Shown piece by piece: positions 12,749 through 23,460 of a stretch of DNA of 64,000 nt. The notes under the pieces were generated by a model. It worked only from the letters and a program-made list of their open reading frames with translations, did not search any database and was not told the DNA's origin. This stretch comes from Acidobacteriota bacterium. Its GTDB lineage: Bacteria; Acidobacteriota; Vicinamibacteria; Vicinamibacterales; UBA2999. The translations under genes and the position numbers were made by a program. The stretch's first letter is position 1; every line of letters starts with the position of its first letter. The stretch lies in NCBI GenBank assembly GCA_963169195.1, contig CAUJDN010000066.1, positions 124,001 to 188,000 of the forward strand, written 5' to 3'.

Positions 12749-13633
12749 TCACAGCCCGGCGAGCTTGAAGACGATGTCGCCCAGCGCGGAGTAGTCTTCT
12801 TCGCCCCGCCCCTGCGCGGCCTGCGCGTGCACCAGCTGCGCGGCGACGGCTGAACCCAGGGCCGGAACGCCTCGTTCAGCGAGGGCAGTGAGCGCGATGC
12901 CCAGGTCCTTCCTGAACAGCTTCCCCTTGAACCCCGGCGTGTAGTTGCCGGTGATCATCCGCTCGCCGTGCACCTCGAGCACGCGGCTCTGGGCAAAGCC
13001 GCCGAGCAGCGCCGCACGCACCTTCATCGGATCGACGCCGCTCCTGCGGGCCAGGGCGATGGCTTCCGCGACGACGGTCATCGTGCCGGCCAGCACGATC
13101 TGGTTGCACGCCTTGCAGATCTGGCCCGCGCCGGACTCACCGACGTGCACGATTCTCTCCGGTTTGCCCATGGCCGAGAGCACCGGCGTCACCGCCTCGA
13201 GCGCCGCGGCGTCGCCGCCCACCATGAACGTCAGCGTCCCGTCGATGGCGCCAATCTCGCCGCCGCTCACGGGCGCGTCGAGCAACGCACCGCCACGCTC
13301 GGCGGTGGCCGCCGCGAGGCGGCGCGCCGTCGCCGGGGCAATGGTGGACGAGTCCACGATGATGGTGCCCGGCTGCATCGCGGAGAAGATGCCGTCGGGG
13401 CCCTCGAGCACCGACGAGACATCCGGGCCGTCCGGCAGCATGGTGAGGATGATGCGCGAGTGTCGCGCGACGTCGGCAGGCGAACTGGCGGCCGTGGCGC
13501 CGGCAGCAACCAACGCATCCACGGGGCCGCGGCTGCGGCTGTGGACGACGACGGCGAACAGGTGCTTGCGGAGGTTGAGGGCCATGGGCTTGCCCATGAG
13601 GCCCAGGCCGATGAAGCCAATCGGAGTCGACAT
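12749..13633 (-). CDS. Beta-hydroxyacid dehydrogenase (3-hydroxyisobutyrate dehydrogenase / tartronate semialdehyde reductase family)
   Basis: 294-aa NAD(P)-dependent oxidoreductase. The Rossmann motif GFIGLGLMGKPMA opens the protein, the substrate loop is DAPVSGGEIGAIDGTLTFMVGG, and the catalytic Lys lies in GQICKACNQ. Substrate within the family (3-hydroxyisobutyrate, tartronate semialdehyde, succinic semialdehyde) cannot be assigned. It stands alone on the minus strand, convergent with lolD and divergent from the beta-lactamase-like remnant. Confidence 0.92.
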   Translation of the reverse strand: MSTPIGFIGLGLMGKPMALNLRKHLFAVVVHSRSRGPVDALVAAGATAASSPADVARHSRIILTMLPDGPDVSSVLEGPDGIFSAMQPGTIIVDSSTIAPATARRLAAATAERGGALLDAPVSGGEIGAIDGTLTFMVGGDAAALEAVTPVLSAMGKPERIVHVGESGAGQICKACNQIVLAGTMTVVAEAIALARRSGVDPMKVRAALLGGFAQSRVLEVHGERMITGNYTPGFKGKLFRKDLGIALTALAERGVPALGSAVAAQLVHAQAAQGRGEEDYSALGDIVFKLAGL

Positions 13634-13674
13634 GCGAGGTAAGGTAGCCCAAAATTCACTGGGATTCCGCGTGA

Positions 13675-13952
13675 ATGCACCCCTGCTCCCGCGCTCCCTC
13701 CAGCGTGCTCGTCGTCTGTCTCGCGGTGGCGGCCGCGTCGATGGGCGTCCATGGCCAGATGGCGACCCGGGACCCGGCGGCGCTCAGGCTCGATCCGGCA
13801 GCACTCGGCCAGGCCGGGCCCTCCTGCGGCCGTTGGCAGCGGAGCAGAAGATTGCCGGGGCCGTGGCCGCCGTGGCCCGGAAGGGACAGGTGGCCCACCT
13901 CGAAGCGGTAGGCGTCCAGGATCTGGTCGGCCGTCCGGTAAGGGCAGGGTGA
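13675..13952 (+). pseudogene. 5' remnant of a serine beta-lactamase-like hydrolase, frameshifted and truncated
   Basis: From ATG 13675 the first frame reads a signal-peptide-like segment (VLVVCLAVAAASMGVHGQ) and then LDPAALGQAG. Around 13815-13825 the protein-like sequence moves to another frame, which reads EQKIAGAVAAVARKGQVAHLEAVGVQDL, the typical N-terminal strand of class C beta-lactamase-related enzymes, and then stops at about 13952. The SxxK region and the rest of a roughly 400-aa protein are missing. This explains most of the 456-bp gap upstream of clpC. The remainder (13953-14057) shows no coding signal. Confidence 0.6.
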
Positions 13953-14057
13953 TGGTCTGCGAGCGGGGCCGGCGGCGTCCTCGATCCAAATCTCCGAAGT
14001 CACAGAAACACAGTGACTTAGCAGACCTCTCAGGTCCGGAACCCTTTCGTTCTGCCG

Positions 14058-14063
14058 TATAAT
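14058..14063 (+). promoter_or_regulatory. Probable -10 element of clpC (TATAAT)
   Basis: A consensus TATAAT lies 26 nt before the clpC ATG, with AAGGGGG between them as Shine-Dalgarno. No clear TTGACA-like -35 is visible at 17 nt spacing. Confidence 0.45.
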
Positions 14064-14089
14064 GGCCGATAAGGGGGCCAGGGCGTCGG

Positions 14090-16534
<2,445 letters not shown>

Positions 16535-16549
16535 TCGACTGACGTGAAG

Positions 16550-16555
16550 TAGAAT
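16550..16555 (+). promoter_or_regulatory. Possible -10 element upstream of bamA (TAGAAT)
   Basis: TAGAAT lies 41 nt before the bamA GTG in the 62-bp gap after clpC. Between it and the start is a CCCCC/GGGGG inverted repeat that could cover the ribosome-binding site. Weak evidence only. Confidence 0.3.
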
Positions 16556-16596
16556 CAGGGGTTTAGATCCCCCTCGATCGGTTCCGGGGGGGAAGA

Positions 16597-19299
16597 GTGC
16601 CGACAGGTGTGTACGTGCGTCTTTCTCTAATCGTCGCCCTCTGGGCCTCCAGCGTGATGCCGGCCGTGGCCGGACCGGCGCCGGGGTCGGCCATGGCCTC
16701 CGTGCCGGCCGCCTCTGCGTCAGCGGGCGGGTCCGTCCAGGCCCCGGCGGCACAGACCGCGCCGATCCGCACCCCTCCGGACGGTGCGGCCCCGGTGGTC
16801 CGCTCGCTGGAGCTCCGATTCCACCCGGTGAACGAGTCGCTCATCGAGCCGCAGACCTATCTCTACTACATCCAGACGCAGGCGAGCCGGCCCAGCGACG
16901 GCGTCTGGGTGCCGTACGGCGACGCCACCGAGAAGGTGCTCCTCGAGGACTTCAAGCGGCTCTGGGGCACCAGCTTCCTGGACAACCTGTGGATTGAGGT
17001 GAACGACGACGCCTACCCGAACGGGGTGGTGGGCAAGCGCATCATCTACCACATGGAAGAGCGGCCTCGCGTGAAGATCGTGGACTACACCGGCTCGACG
17101 AAGGTCGAGCGCACGAAGGTGGACGAGAAGATGAAGGAGGCGGGCGTCTCGCTCCGCCTCGACTCGTTCCTGGACGAGGGCGTGGTCCGTCGGGTGAAGG
17201 GGATTGTCCAGGGGCTGATGGCGGAGAAGGGCTACGAGTTCGCCGAGGTGACCTCCGCGGTGGAGCCGCTGCCAGGTGGGCCGAAGCTGGTGAAGGTGGT
17301 CTTCGACGTGCAGGAAGGCCCGCAGGTGAAGGTGCGGGCCATCAACTTCGAGGGGAACTCGGCGATTGGCGACGGCCGCCTGAAGCGGCAGATGAGCGCC
17401 ACGAAGGAGCACTGGTTCCTGTCGTGGATCACGGGCCGCGGCAAGTACCAGGCGGCGAAGTTCGAGGAAGACGCCGACAAGATCATCGAGTTCTACCGCA
17501 ATCGGGGCTACGTGCAGGCGCGCGTCGGCCAGCCCGAGTTGAAGGTGCTGGAGGACAGCCCGGACCAGGAGACGCGCTGGGTCCAGCTCGACATCCCCAT
17601 CGACGAGGGTCCCCGGTTCAAGGTCGGCCAGTTCACGTTCGATGGCAACAGCGTCATCCGGTCCGAGTTCCTGCGGCCGCTGTTCAAGCTGGACCAGGGG
17701 GACTGGTACAGCGAGAAGCGGATCCGGGACGGCCTCATCAAGGCGCGGGAGGCCTACGGCGGCGGCGGCTACTTCGAGTTCACCGGCTTCCCGGATCTCG
17801 AGTTCCAGGAGGCGGCGGAGGGGCCCATCGCCGGGCCGGCCGAGCCCACGGTGAACGTCACCATGCGGCTCACGGAGGGCGAGCAGTACTTCGTCAACCG
17901 GCTGACCTTCACGGGCAACACGACCACGCGCGACAACGTGATCCGCCGTGAGATGCGGCTGCTCGAGGGGAACATCTTCAGCACCGAGGCGCTGAAGTTC
18001 AGCGTGCGGCGGCTGAACCAGCTCGGGTACTTCAAGCCCATCGAGGAGCAGGGCAGCCAGGCGGTGGACGTCCAGAAGACGCCCGGCACCAAGAACGAGG
18101 TGGACGTCACGCTGAAGCTCGAGGAACAGAACCGCAACCAGCTCACCTTCGGTGCGGGCGTGTCGCAGTTCGAGGGCTTCTTCGGTCAGCTGTCGTTCCA
18201 GACGGCCAACTTCCTCGGCCGCGGCGAGTCGCTCACGCTCTCGGTGCAGGTCGGTTCGCGCGCCGAGAACTACCAGCTCGCCTTCACGGAGCCGTTCCTG
18301 TTCGACCGGGCGATCACGGGCGGCTTCGACGTCTACAAGCGGACGCTGCGCTACATCGACCAGTTCACCCAGGAGGCCACGGGCGGCAACCTCACCACGG
18401 GCTTCCCGCTGGCGAACTTCTCGCGGATGTTCTTCACCTACAGCTACGAGCGGGTCCGCGTCTCGGAGCTGAACCCGTTCTACAACAATCCCGCGATCAT
18501 CGCGCAGAACCCGTTCCTGGCCGACTCGCTGCTCCTCGGCGCCGGCGGTCGCCGGACCATCAGCAAGGTCACGCCCAGCTTCATCCACAACACCATCGAC
18601 AACCCGATCTTCCCGAACATGGGCCGCCGCATCACCTCGAGCTTCGATTTCGCGGGGCCTGGCGGGAACACCTACTTCATCAAGCCCCGCTTCGAGGCGG
18701 TGCAGCTGTGGCGGGTGACGCCGCGCACCACGTTCGGCGTGCGGGGGCAGATCGAGTACGTCCGGCCCTACGGCGACACCGAGAACCTTCCCATCTACGA
18801 GACGCTGTTCCTCGGCGGCGAGTACAGCGTGCGCGGGTTCGACATCCGCTCCATCGGCCCCCGCGACCTGAACACGGGCCTCGTGCTGGGCGGCAACAAG
18901 AGCCTGCTCTTCAACGCGGAGTACATGATCTCCATCGCCGGACCGGTCCGCCTCATCCTGTTCTACGACGCCGGCCAGGTACGGGTCCGCGGAGAGCCGT
19001 TCGCGATGAAGGAGGACATCACCGAAGTGGTGCGGGACCCGTCGACCGTCCTCACCGATCCGTTCAACCCGGGCTACCTGGCGAATCCGAACGCGCCCCC
19101 GCCCACCCAGCGCGTGGTGGGGGAGCGCAGCGCGTTCAAGACGTCCACCGGTGCCGAGATCCGGTTCTTCATGCCGGTGCTCAACGTGCCCTTCCGGCTG
19201 ATCTTCGCCTTCAATCCGCAGCGCGGGGGCGTCTACACGAACAGCCTGCGGCCGGCGAAGGCGTTCCAGTTCCGGTTCGCGGTGGGCTCGACGTTCTGA
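16597..19299 (+). CDS. bamA: Outer membrane protein assembly factor BamA (Omp85)
   Basis: 900-aa outer-membrane insertase. An N-terminal signal peptide (LSLIVALWASSVMPAVAG) and an Ala/Pro-rich spacer lead into several POTRA repeats (for example VRAINFEGNSAIGDGRLKR, FTFDGNSVIRSEFL and LTFTGNTTTRDNVIRREM), then a 16-strand-type barrel with the conserved VRGF turn near residue 741 (YSVRGFDIRS). It begins at GTG 16597 after a G-rich Shine-Dalgarno. Somewhat longer than the usual 800 aa because of the N-terminal spacer. It heads the envelope cluster, with ompH downstream. Confidence 0.95.
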   Translation: MPTGVYVRLSLIVALWASSVMPAVAGPAPGSAMASVPAASASAGGSVQAPAAQTAPIRTPPDGAAPVVRSLELRFHPVNESLIEPQTYLYYIQTQASRPSDGVWVPYGDATEKVLLEDFKRLWGTSFLDNLWIEVNDDAYPNGVVGKRIIYHMEERPRVKIVDYTGSTKVERTKVDEKMKEAGVSLRLDSFLDEGVVRRVKGIVQGLMAEKGYEFAEVTSAVEPLPGGPKLVKVVFDVQEGPQVKVRAINFEGNSAIGDGRLKRQMSATKEHWFLSWITGRGKYQAAKFEEDADKIIEFYRNRGYVQARVGQPELKVLEDSPDQETRWVQLDIPIDEGPRFKVGQFTFDGNSVIRSEFLRPLFKLDQGDWYSEKRIRDGLIKAREAYGGGGYFEFTGFPDLEFQEAAEGPIAGPAEPTVNVTMRLTEGEQYFVNRLTFTGNTTTRDNVIRREMRLLEGNIFSTEALKFSVRRLNQLGYFKPIEEQGSQAVDVQKTPGTKNEVDVTLKLEEQNRNQLTFGAGVSQFEGFFGQLSFQTANFLGRGESLTLSVQVGSRAENYQLAFTEPFLFDRAITGGFDVYKRTLRYIDQFTQEATGGNLTTGFPLANFSRMFFTYSYERVRVSELNPFYNNPAIIAQNPFLADSLLLGAGGRRTISKVTPSFIHNTIDNPIFPNMGRRITSSFDFAGPGGNTYFIKPRFEAVQLWRVTPRTTFGVRGQIEYVRPYGDTENLPIYETLFLGGEYSVRGFDIRSIGPRDLNTGLVLGGNKSLLFNAEYMISIAGPVRLILFYDAGQVRVRGEPFAMKEDITEVVRDPSTVLTDPFNPGYLANPNAPPPTQRVVGERSAFKTSTGAEIRFFMPVLNVPFRLIFAFNPQRGGVYTNSLRPAKAFQFRFAVGSTF

Positions 19300-19305
19300 C
19301 GCCGC

Positions 19306-19722
19306 TCAGGGGTGAACGACGGTGATCGCGTAGGTCGTGTTCTCGGTCAGCCGGCCCACGTCGTAGACGCGGACGCACAGGACGGCGGAGGCGGAGAGGT
19401 TGCCGTAGAGGACCGTGTTCAGCACGGCCGCGTCGCTGGCGGTGACCGTGGTGCAGCTGGTGCCGTTCCACACGCCGAGCAGGAACCCGACGACGGTGGC
19501 GCTGTCGGGGCCGACCGCGGTGAGCGTCGCGGTGATGTTGCCGGCCATGGCGCCCGTGAACGTGTGCGTGGCGGCGCCGTTCGGATTGATGGCGCCGCTG
19601 AAGGTTTCCGTGACCGGCGGGTCGGTGGGAGTCGTCGGAGTCGTGGGCTGGTCGTCACTGCAGGCCGGCATCGCGGCCAGCGCGACGACGAACGGCAGCA
19701 GGCGGAACACGGAACGGAACAT
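19306..19722 (-). CDS. Small secreted or lipoprotein-like protein with PPC-like beta domain
   Basis: 138-aa protein starting at ATG 19722 (the track starts at 19752). It has a signal sequence ending LAAMPACSDD; the Cys and hydrophobic run resemble a lipobox, but Met-Pro-Ala at -3 to -1 is not ideal. A Thr/Pro linker follows, then a single beta-sandwich-like domain (FSGAINPNGAATHTFT to YAITVVHP) that resembles bacterial pre-peptidase C-terminal or Ig-like domains. No catalytic motif. It is on the minus strand, wedged between bamA and ompH, which are otherwise adjacent in this type of cluster. Confidence 0.72.
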   Translation of the reverse strand: MFRSVFRLLPFVVALAAMPACSDDQPTTPTTPTDPPVTETFSGAINPNGAATHTFTGAMAGNITATLTAVGPDSATVVGFLLGVWNGTSCTTVTASDAAVLNTVLYGNLSASAVLCVRVYDVGRLTENTTYAITVVHP

Positions 19723-19728
19723 GAAAGT

Positions 19729-19734
19729 AGTATA
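19729..19734 (-). promoter_or_regulatory. Probable -10 element (TATACT) next to start codon
   Basis: On the minus strand TATACT ends 6 nt before ATG 19722, with no Shine-Dalgarno between. That spacing would place transcription start at or next to the start codon, that is a leaderless mRNA. Confidence 0.45.
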
Positions 19735-19775
19735 AGATGCCGGGTTGGTCATTGCATACGAAAGGATTGACTGGA

Positions 19776-20399
19776 ATGAGAGCCTTCGCCGTTGTCGGCA
19801 CGATTACCCTGATGGGGGCCGCGCCCGTGTTCGCACAGGCGCCGGCGGCGCCCGCGCCGCAGGCCCCGGCGCCCGCCCCGGCGGTACCGGCGGCACAGCC
19901 CGCCCCGCCGCGCCCCTTCCCCGAAGGCTCGAAGGTCGCCTACGTCGTCCTGCAGCGCATCGCGAACGAGTCGGCGGAGGGCAAGGCCGCGACGACGAGG
20001 ATCCAGGCGCTCCAGCAGAAGAAGGCCGCGGAGCTGAACGACAAGAACAAGCAGCTGCAGACCGCGCAGCAGAAGCTCGAGAAGGAGGCCGGCGTCCTCA
20101 GCGTGACGGCCGCGGGCGAACTGCAGAAGCAGGTGGAGCGCCTGCAGGTCGAGATCCAGCGGTTCACGCAGGACGCGCAGGCCGAGGTCCAGGAGCTCCA
20201 GCAGCAACTGCAGCAGGAGTTCCAGGTGAGGCTCGAGCCCGTGCTCCAGGAACTCGGGCGCGACAAGGGGCTGCACTTCATCTTCAACGGCCCCGACGCC
20301 GGGCTCGTGTGGGCCGATGCGGCGCTCGACATCTCCGCGGATGTCATCAAGAGGCTCGACGCGGCCAAGCCGGCCGGCGGCAAGCCCCCGGTGCAGTGA
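19776..20399 (+). CDS. OmpH/Skp-like periplasmic chaperone
   Basis: 207-aa secreted chaperone. Signal peptide (FAVVGTITLMGAAPVFAQ), an Ala/Pro-rich linker, then VAYVVLQRIANES, which matches the start of OmpH-family proteins, and a long coiled coil (about residues 75-165, rich in Gln/Lys/Glu) forming the tentacles that hold unfolded outer-membrane proteins. ATG 19776 is chosen over the track start because AAAGGA precedes it and the signal peptide begins there. It overlaps the fabZ-lpxA fusion by 4 bp. Confidence 0.9.
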   Translation: MRAFAVVGTITLMGAAPVFAQAPAAPAPQAPAPAPAVPAAQPAPPRPFPEGSKVAYVVLQRIANESAEGKAATTRIQALQQKKAAELNDKNKQLQTAQQKLEKEAGVLSVTAAGELQKQVERLQVEIQRFTQDAQAEVQELQQQLQQEFQVRLEPVLQELGRDKGLHFIFNGPDAGLVWADAALDISADVIKRLDAAKPAGGKPPVQ

Positions 20400-21646
20400 G
20401 CGCCGGCATCCCACGGGTCCTCGACCGTCTCTGCCGGCGCTTCCCCTCGCTGCTCGTCGATCGCATCGACGAGCACGAGCCGGGCAGGCGCATGGTGGGC
20501 GTCAAGAACGTCACCGTCAACGAGGAGTTCTTCCAGGGCCACTATCCGGGCACGCCGCTGCTGCCGGCCGTCCTCACCGTCGAGGCGCTGGCGCAGGTGG
20601 CGACGCTGCTGCTCGTCGAGGAGCGGGGCGGGCGCCCGGCCGGCCAGGTCGCGCTCCGGGGCGTGGACCGGGCGAAGTTCCGGCGCCAGGTCGTGCCGGG
20701 CGATTGCCTCCACCTGGAAGTCACGCTCGCCGACCGCAGCGGGCCACTGGTGCGCGTGCACGGCGTCGCGTCGGTGGGCGGGCAGACGGTGGCCGAGGCC
20801 GAGCTGCTGCTGGCGGCCTACCCGGAGAGCCCGCAGGTCGACACGTCGGCGCGTGTGCATCCCGACGCGCGCGTGGGCGACGGCACGGTGATCGGGCCGT
20901 TCGCCGTGATTGGCCCCGGAGTCGTGCTGGGCCGAGGCGTGCGCGTGGGCGCCTCCGCCGTCATCGAGGGCCACACCGTCGTCGGCGACGGGACCGAGGT
21001 GTTCCCGTTTGCCTCGATCGGCCTGCCGCCGCAGGACCTCAAGTACCGCGGGGAGGACACCCGTCTGGTCATCGGCCAGCGCAACATCTTCCGCGAGTTC
21101 GTCACCGTCCATCGCGGGACGGCCGGCGGCGGTGGCCAGACCACCATCGGCGACGACAACCTCTTCATGGCCTACGCCCACGTGGCACACGACTGCCGCA
21201 TCGGGAACCACACCATCTTCGGGAACGGCGCCACGCTGGGCGGCCATGTGTCGGTCGGGGATTTCGCGACGATCAGCGCCTACTCGGGCGTGCACCAGTT
21301 CTGCCGCGTCGGCCGCCATGCGTTCATCGGCGGTTACTCGGTGGTGACGAAGGACGCGCTGCCGTTCGCGAAGTCGGTGGGCAACCGCGCACGCCTGTAC
21401 GGCCTGAACAAGATCGGGCTCATCCGGCGGGGATTCACCGAAGAGCGCGTGGGCCAGCTCAGGCGCGCCTACCGCTACCTGCTCCAGTCGAAGCTGAACA
21501 CCACCCAGGCGCTGCAGCACATCGAGCAGGACCCGACGCTCGCCTGCGAGGAGGTCGCCTACCTGGTGGAGTTCATCCGTACGGCAACCCGGGGGGCCAT
21601 CCTGCGCCGCGGCGGCCGCCGCTCGGACGACTCCACGGACGACTAG
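20396..21646 (+). CDS. FabZ-LpxA fusion: hydroxyacyl-ACP dehydratase plus UDP-GlcNAc acyltransferase
   Basis: One 416-aa frame from GTG 20396 (GTGA overlap with ompH). Residues 1-141 are a hot-dog-fold FabZ-like domain: GHYPGTPLLPAVLTVEALAQ keeps the catalytic His49 and Glu63, although the usual PG before VL is PA. Residues about 147-410 are LpxA, a left-handed beta-helix of hexapeptide repeats with catalytic His265 in AHVAHDC and the LYGLNKIGLIRRGF C-terminal region. LpxA transfers a 3-hydroxyacyl chain from ACP to UDP-GlcNAc, the first lipid A step; FabZ competes for the same 3-hydroxyacyl-ACP. lpxD, usual in this cluster, is absent here. Confidence 0.92.
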   Translation: MSAGIPRVLDRLCRRFPSLLVDRIDEHEPGRRMVGVKNVTVNEEFFQGHYPGTPLLPAVLTVEALAQVATLLLVEERGGRPAGQVALRGVDRAKFRRQVVPGDCLHLEVTLADRSGPLVRVHGVASVGGQTVAEAELLLAAYPESPQVDTSARVHPDARVGDGTVIGPFAVIGPGVVLGRGVRVGASAVIEGHTVVGDGTEVFPFASIGLPPQDLKYRGEDTRLVIGQRNIFREFVTVHRGTAGGGGQTTIGDDNLFMAYAHVAHDCRIGNHTIFGNGATLGGHVSVGDFATISAYSGVHQFCRVGRHAFIGGYSVVTKDALPFAKSVGNRARLYGLNKIGLIRRGFTEERVGQLRRAYRYLLQSKLNTTQALQHIEQDPTLACEEVAYLVEFIRTATRGAILRRGGRRSDDSTDD

Positions 21647-21652
21647 GGCGCT

Positions 21653-22492
21653 ATGAAGCTGGGCCTGATCGCCGGCAACGGCCGGTTCCCGTTCCTGGTG
21701 CTGGACGCGGCTCGAGCGATGGGCCACGAGGTGACGGTCGTGGCCATCCGGGAAGAGGCGTCGACGGCGATCGAGCAGGCGGCGGCGACCGCGGGGCCCC
21801 CGGCGTCGGTTCACTGGATCGGGCTCGGACAGCTGGGCGGCTGGCTGAAGATCCTGAATGCGGCCGGCGTCTCGCGCGCCGTGATGGCCGGCCAGGTCAA
21901 GCACACCAAGCTCTTTGGCGGTATCGTCCCCGACCTGACGGGCCTCGCGGTCCTGACGCGGCTGAAGGCGCGCAACACCGACGCCATCATCGCGGCGGTG
22001 GCCGACGTGATGCGGGACCACGGCGTCGAGCTCATCGACTCCACGGCCCTGCTGCAGCCCATGCTGGCGAGCGAGGGGGTAATGACCCGGCGGCATCCCA
22101 CCGAGGACGAGGAGAAGGACCTGGCGTTCGGCTACCGGATGGCCGATGCGATCGCGGGGCTCGACATCGGGCAGGCGATCGCCGTGAAGCACCAGGCCGT
22201 CGTGGCGGTGGAGGCCATGGAAGGGACCGACGACACCATCGCGCGGGCCGGGCACCTCGCCGGGCCCGGCGTGGCGATCGTCAAGGTGGCCAAGCCCGGG
22301 CAGGACATGCGGTTCGACGTGCCGGTGGTCGGCCTGGCCACGATTCAGGCCATGCGCCTGGCCGGTGCCACGCTGTTGTCGGTGGACGCCGGGAAGACTC
22401 TGATGTTCGACCGCGACGACATGGTGGCGTCTGCCGACGACGCGGGGATTGCCATCGTGGGACGCCCGCAGGCGGCGAAGGAGAAGCCGTGA
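21653..22492 (+). CDS. lpxI: UDP-2,3-diacylglucosamine pyrophosphatase LpxI
   Basis: 279-aa enzyme (formerly DUF1009) that hydrolyses UDP-2,3-diacylglucosamine to lipid X, replacing LpxH. Family segments visible: [18 protein letters not shown] at the N-terminus, [10 protein letters not shown], the [15 protein letters not shown] region and the C-terminal [29 protein letters not shown]. Located directly after the FabZ-LpxA fusion and overlapping the next gene by 4 bp, in agreement with a lipid A role. Confidence 0.95.
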   Translation: MKLGLIAGNGRFPFLVLDAARAMGHEVTVVAIREEASTAIEQAAATAGPPASVHWIGLGQLGGWLKILNAAGVSRAVMAGQVKHTKLFGGIVPDLTGLAVLTRLKARNTDAIIAAVADVMRDHGVELIDSTALLQPMLASEGVMTRRHPTEDEEKDLAFGYRMADAIAGLDIGQAIAVKHQAVVAVEAMEGTDDTIARAGHLAGPGVAIVKVAKPGQDMRFDVPVVGLATIQAMRLAGATLLSVDAGKTLMFDRDDMVASADDAGIAIVGRPQAAKEKP

Positions 22493-23460
22493 GTGTCGCC
22501 CCCCTTCGGGTTGCGGTCGTGGGCGTGGGGCACCTGGGCCAGCACCACGCGCGCGTCCTGGCCTCGATGCCTGGCGTCTCGCTCGTGGGCGTCGTGGACG
22601 CCGACACGGACCGTGCGGCCGAGATTGCCCGTGCCCACGGGTCCGACGCGATCGGCCGCGTGGAGGACCTGGTGGGGCGCGTGGACGCGGTGAGCGTTGC
22701 CGTGCCGACCGAGGCGCACGCAGCCGTGGCCATTCCCCTGATGGCCGCGGGCATCCACGTGTTGGTCGAGAAGCCGATGACGCGCGCGCTGGAGGAGGCC
22801 GATCGCCTGCTCGAGGCCGCACGCCGGGCCGGCGTCGTCCTGGCGGTGGGGCACATCGAGCACTTCAACCCCGCGGTCGAGGCCGCGCGCCTCCACCTGC
22901 GCGAGCCCCGCTTCATCGAGGTGCATCGCCTGGGCACGTTTCCGGCACGCAGCCTCGACATCGACGTGGTCTTCGACTTGATGATCCACGACATCGGGCT
23001 GGTGCTCGACCTCGTGCGGAGCGACGTGGTCGGCATCGAAGCCGTCGGCGTGCCCGTGCTGACGCCGCGCGTGGACATCGCCAATGCCCGGCTGAAGTTC
23101 GCCAACGGCTGCATCGCGAACCTCACGGCGAGCCGCATCAGCCGTGAGCAGGTTCGGAAGATCCGGTTCTTCCAGCGCAGCAGCTACTTGTCCATCGACT
23201 ACAAGGCCCAGGAAGTCGAGGTCTGGCGCCTCGTCCCCCAGGCGGGCGCCATGCCGCGCATCGACGGCGGCAAGCTGGACGTGAGGAAGGACGAGCCCCT
23301 GCGGCGCGAGTTGGAGGACTTCACTGTCGCGGTGCGGGAGCGCCGGTCTCCAGGCGTGACGGGCGAGCAGGGGCGGGCCGCGCTGGTGCTGGCCAACGAG
23401 ATTGTCTCGCGGATGAGCGAGGCTCAGGCGGCGTTCGAGACCGGGGAGCCCTCATCATGA
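22489..23460 (+). CDS. Gfo/Idh/MocA family oxidoreductase
   Basis: 323-aa NAD(P)-dependent sugar oxidoreductase. Rossmann motif [16 protein letters not shown] at the N-terminus, VEKPMT with the catalytic-type Lys at the domain junction, and GHIEHFNPA in the second domain. It starts at GTG 22489, overlapping the lpxI stop. The position next to lpxI recalls GnnA, the UDP-GlcNAc 3-dehydrogenase that with aminotransferase GnnB makes amide-linked lipid A in Acidithiobacillus and Leptospira. No gnnB is in the window, so that role is only a candidate. Confidence 0.88.
   Translation: MSVAPLRVAVVGVGHLGQHHARVLASMPGVSLVGVVDADTDRAAEIARAHGSDAIGRVEDLVGRVDAVSVAVPTEAHAAVAIPLMAAGIHVLVEKPMTRALEEADRLLEAARRAGVVLAVGHIEHFNPAVEAARLHLREPRFIEVHRLGTFPARSLDIDVVFDLMIHDIGLVLDLVRSDVVGIEAVGVPVLTPRVDIANARLKFANGCIANLTASRISREQVRKIRFFQRSSYLSIDYKAQEVEVWRLVPQAGAMPRIDGGKLDVRKDEPLRRELEDFTVAVRERRSPGVTGEQGRAALVLANEIVSRMSEAQAAFETGEPSS

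Noticed and set aside
12945-13952. 335-aa plus-strand ORF over the dehydrogenase
   Set aside because: Most is antisense of the hydroxyacid dehydrogenase; only the last part is meaningful, as the second frame of the beta-lactamase-like remnant.
13675-13952. Functional beta-lactamase
   Set aside because: Frameshifted, lacks the SxxK region and most of the protein; class C-related hydrolases are mostly not resistance enzymes in any case.
19940-22822. 960-aa minus-strand ORF opposite ompH, fabZ-lpxA and lpxI
   Set aside because: Antisense shadow of well-supported genes, with no recognisable motifs.
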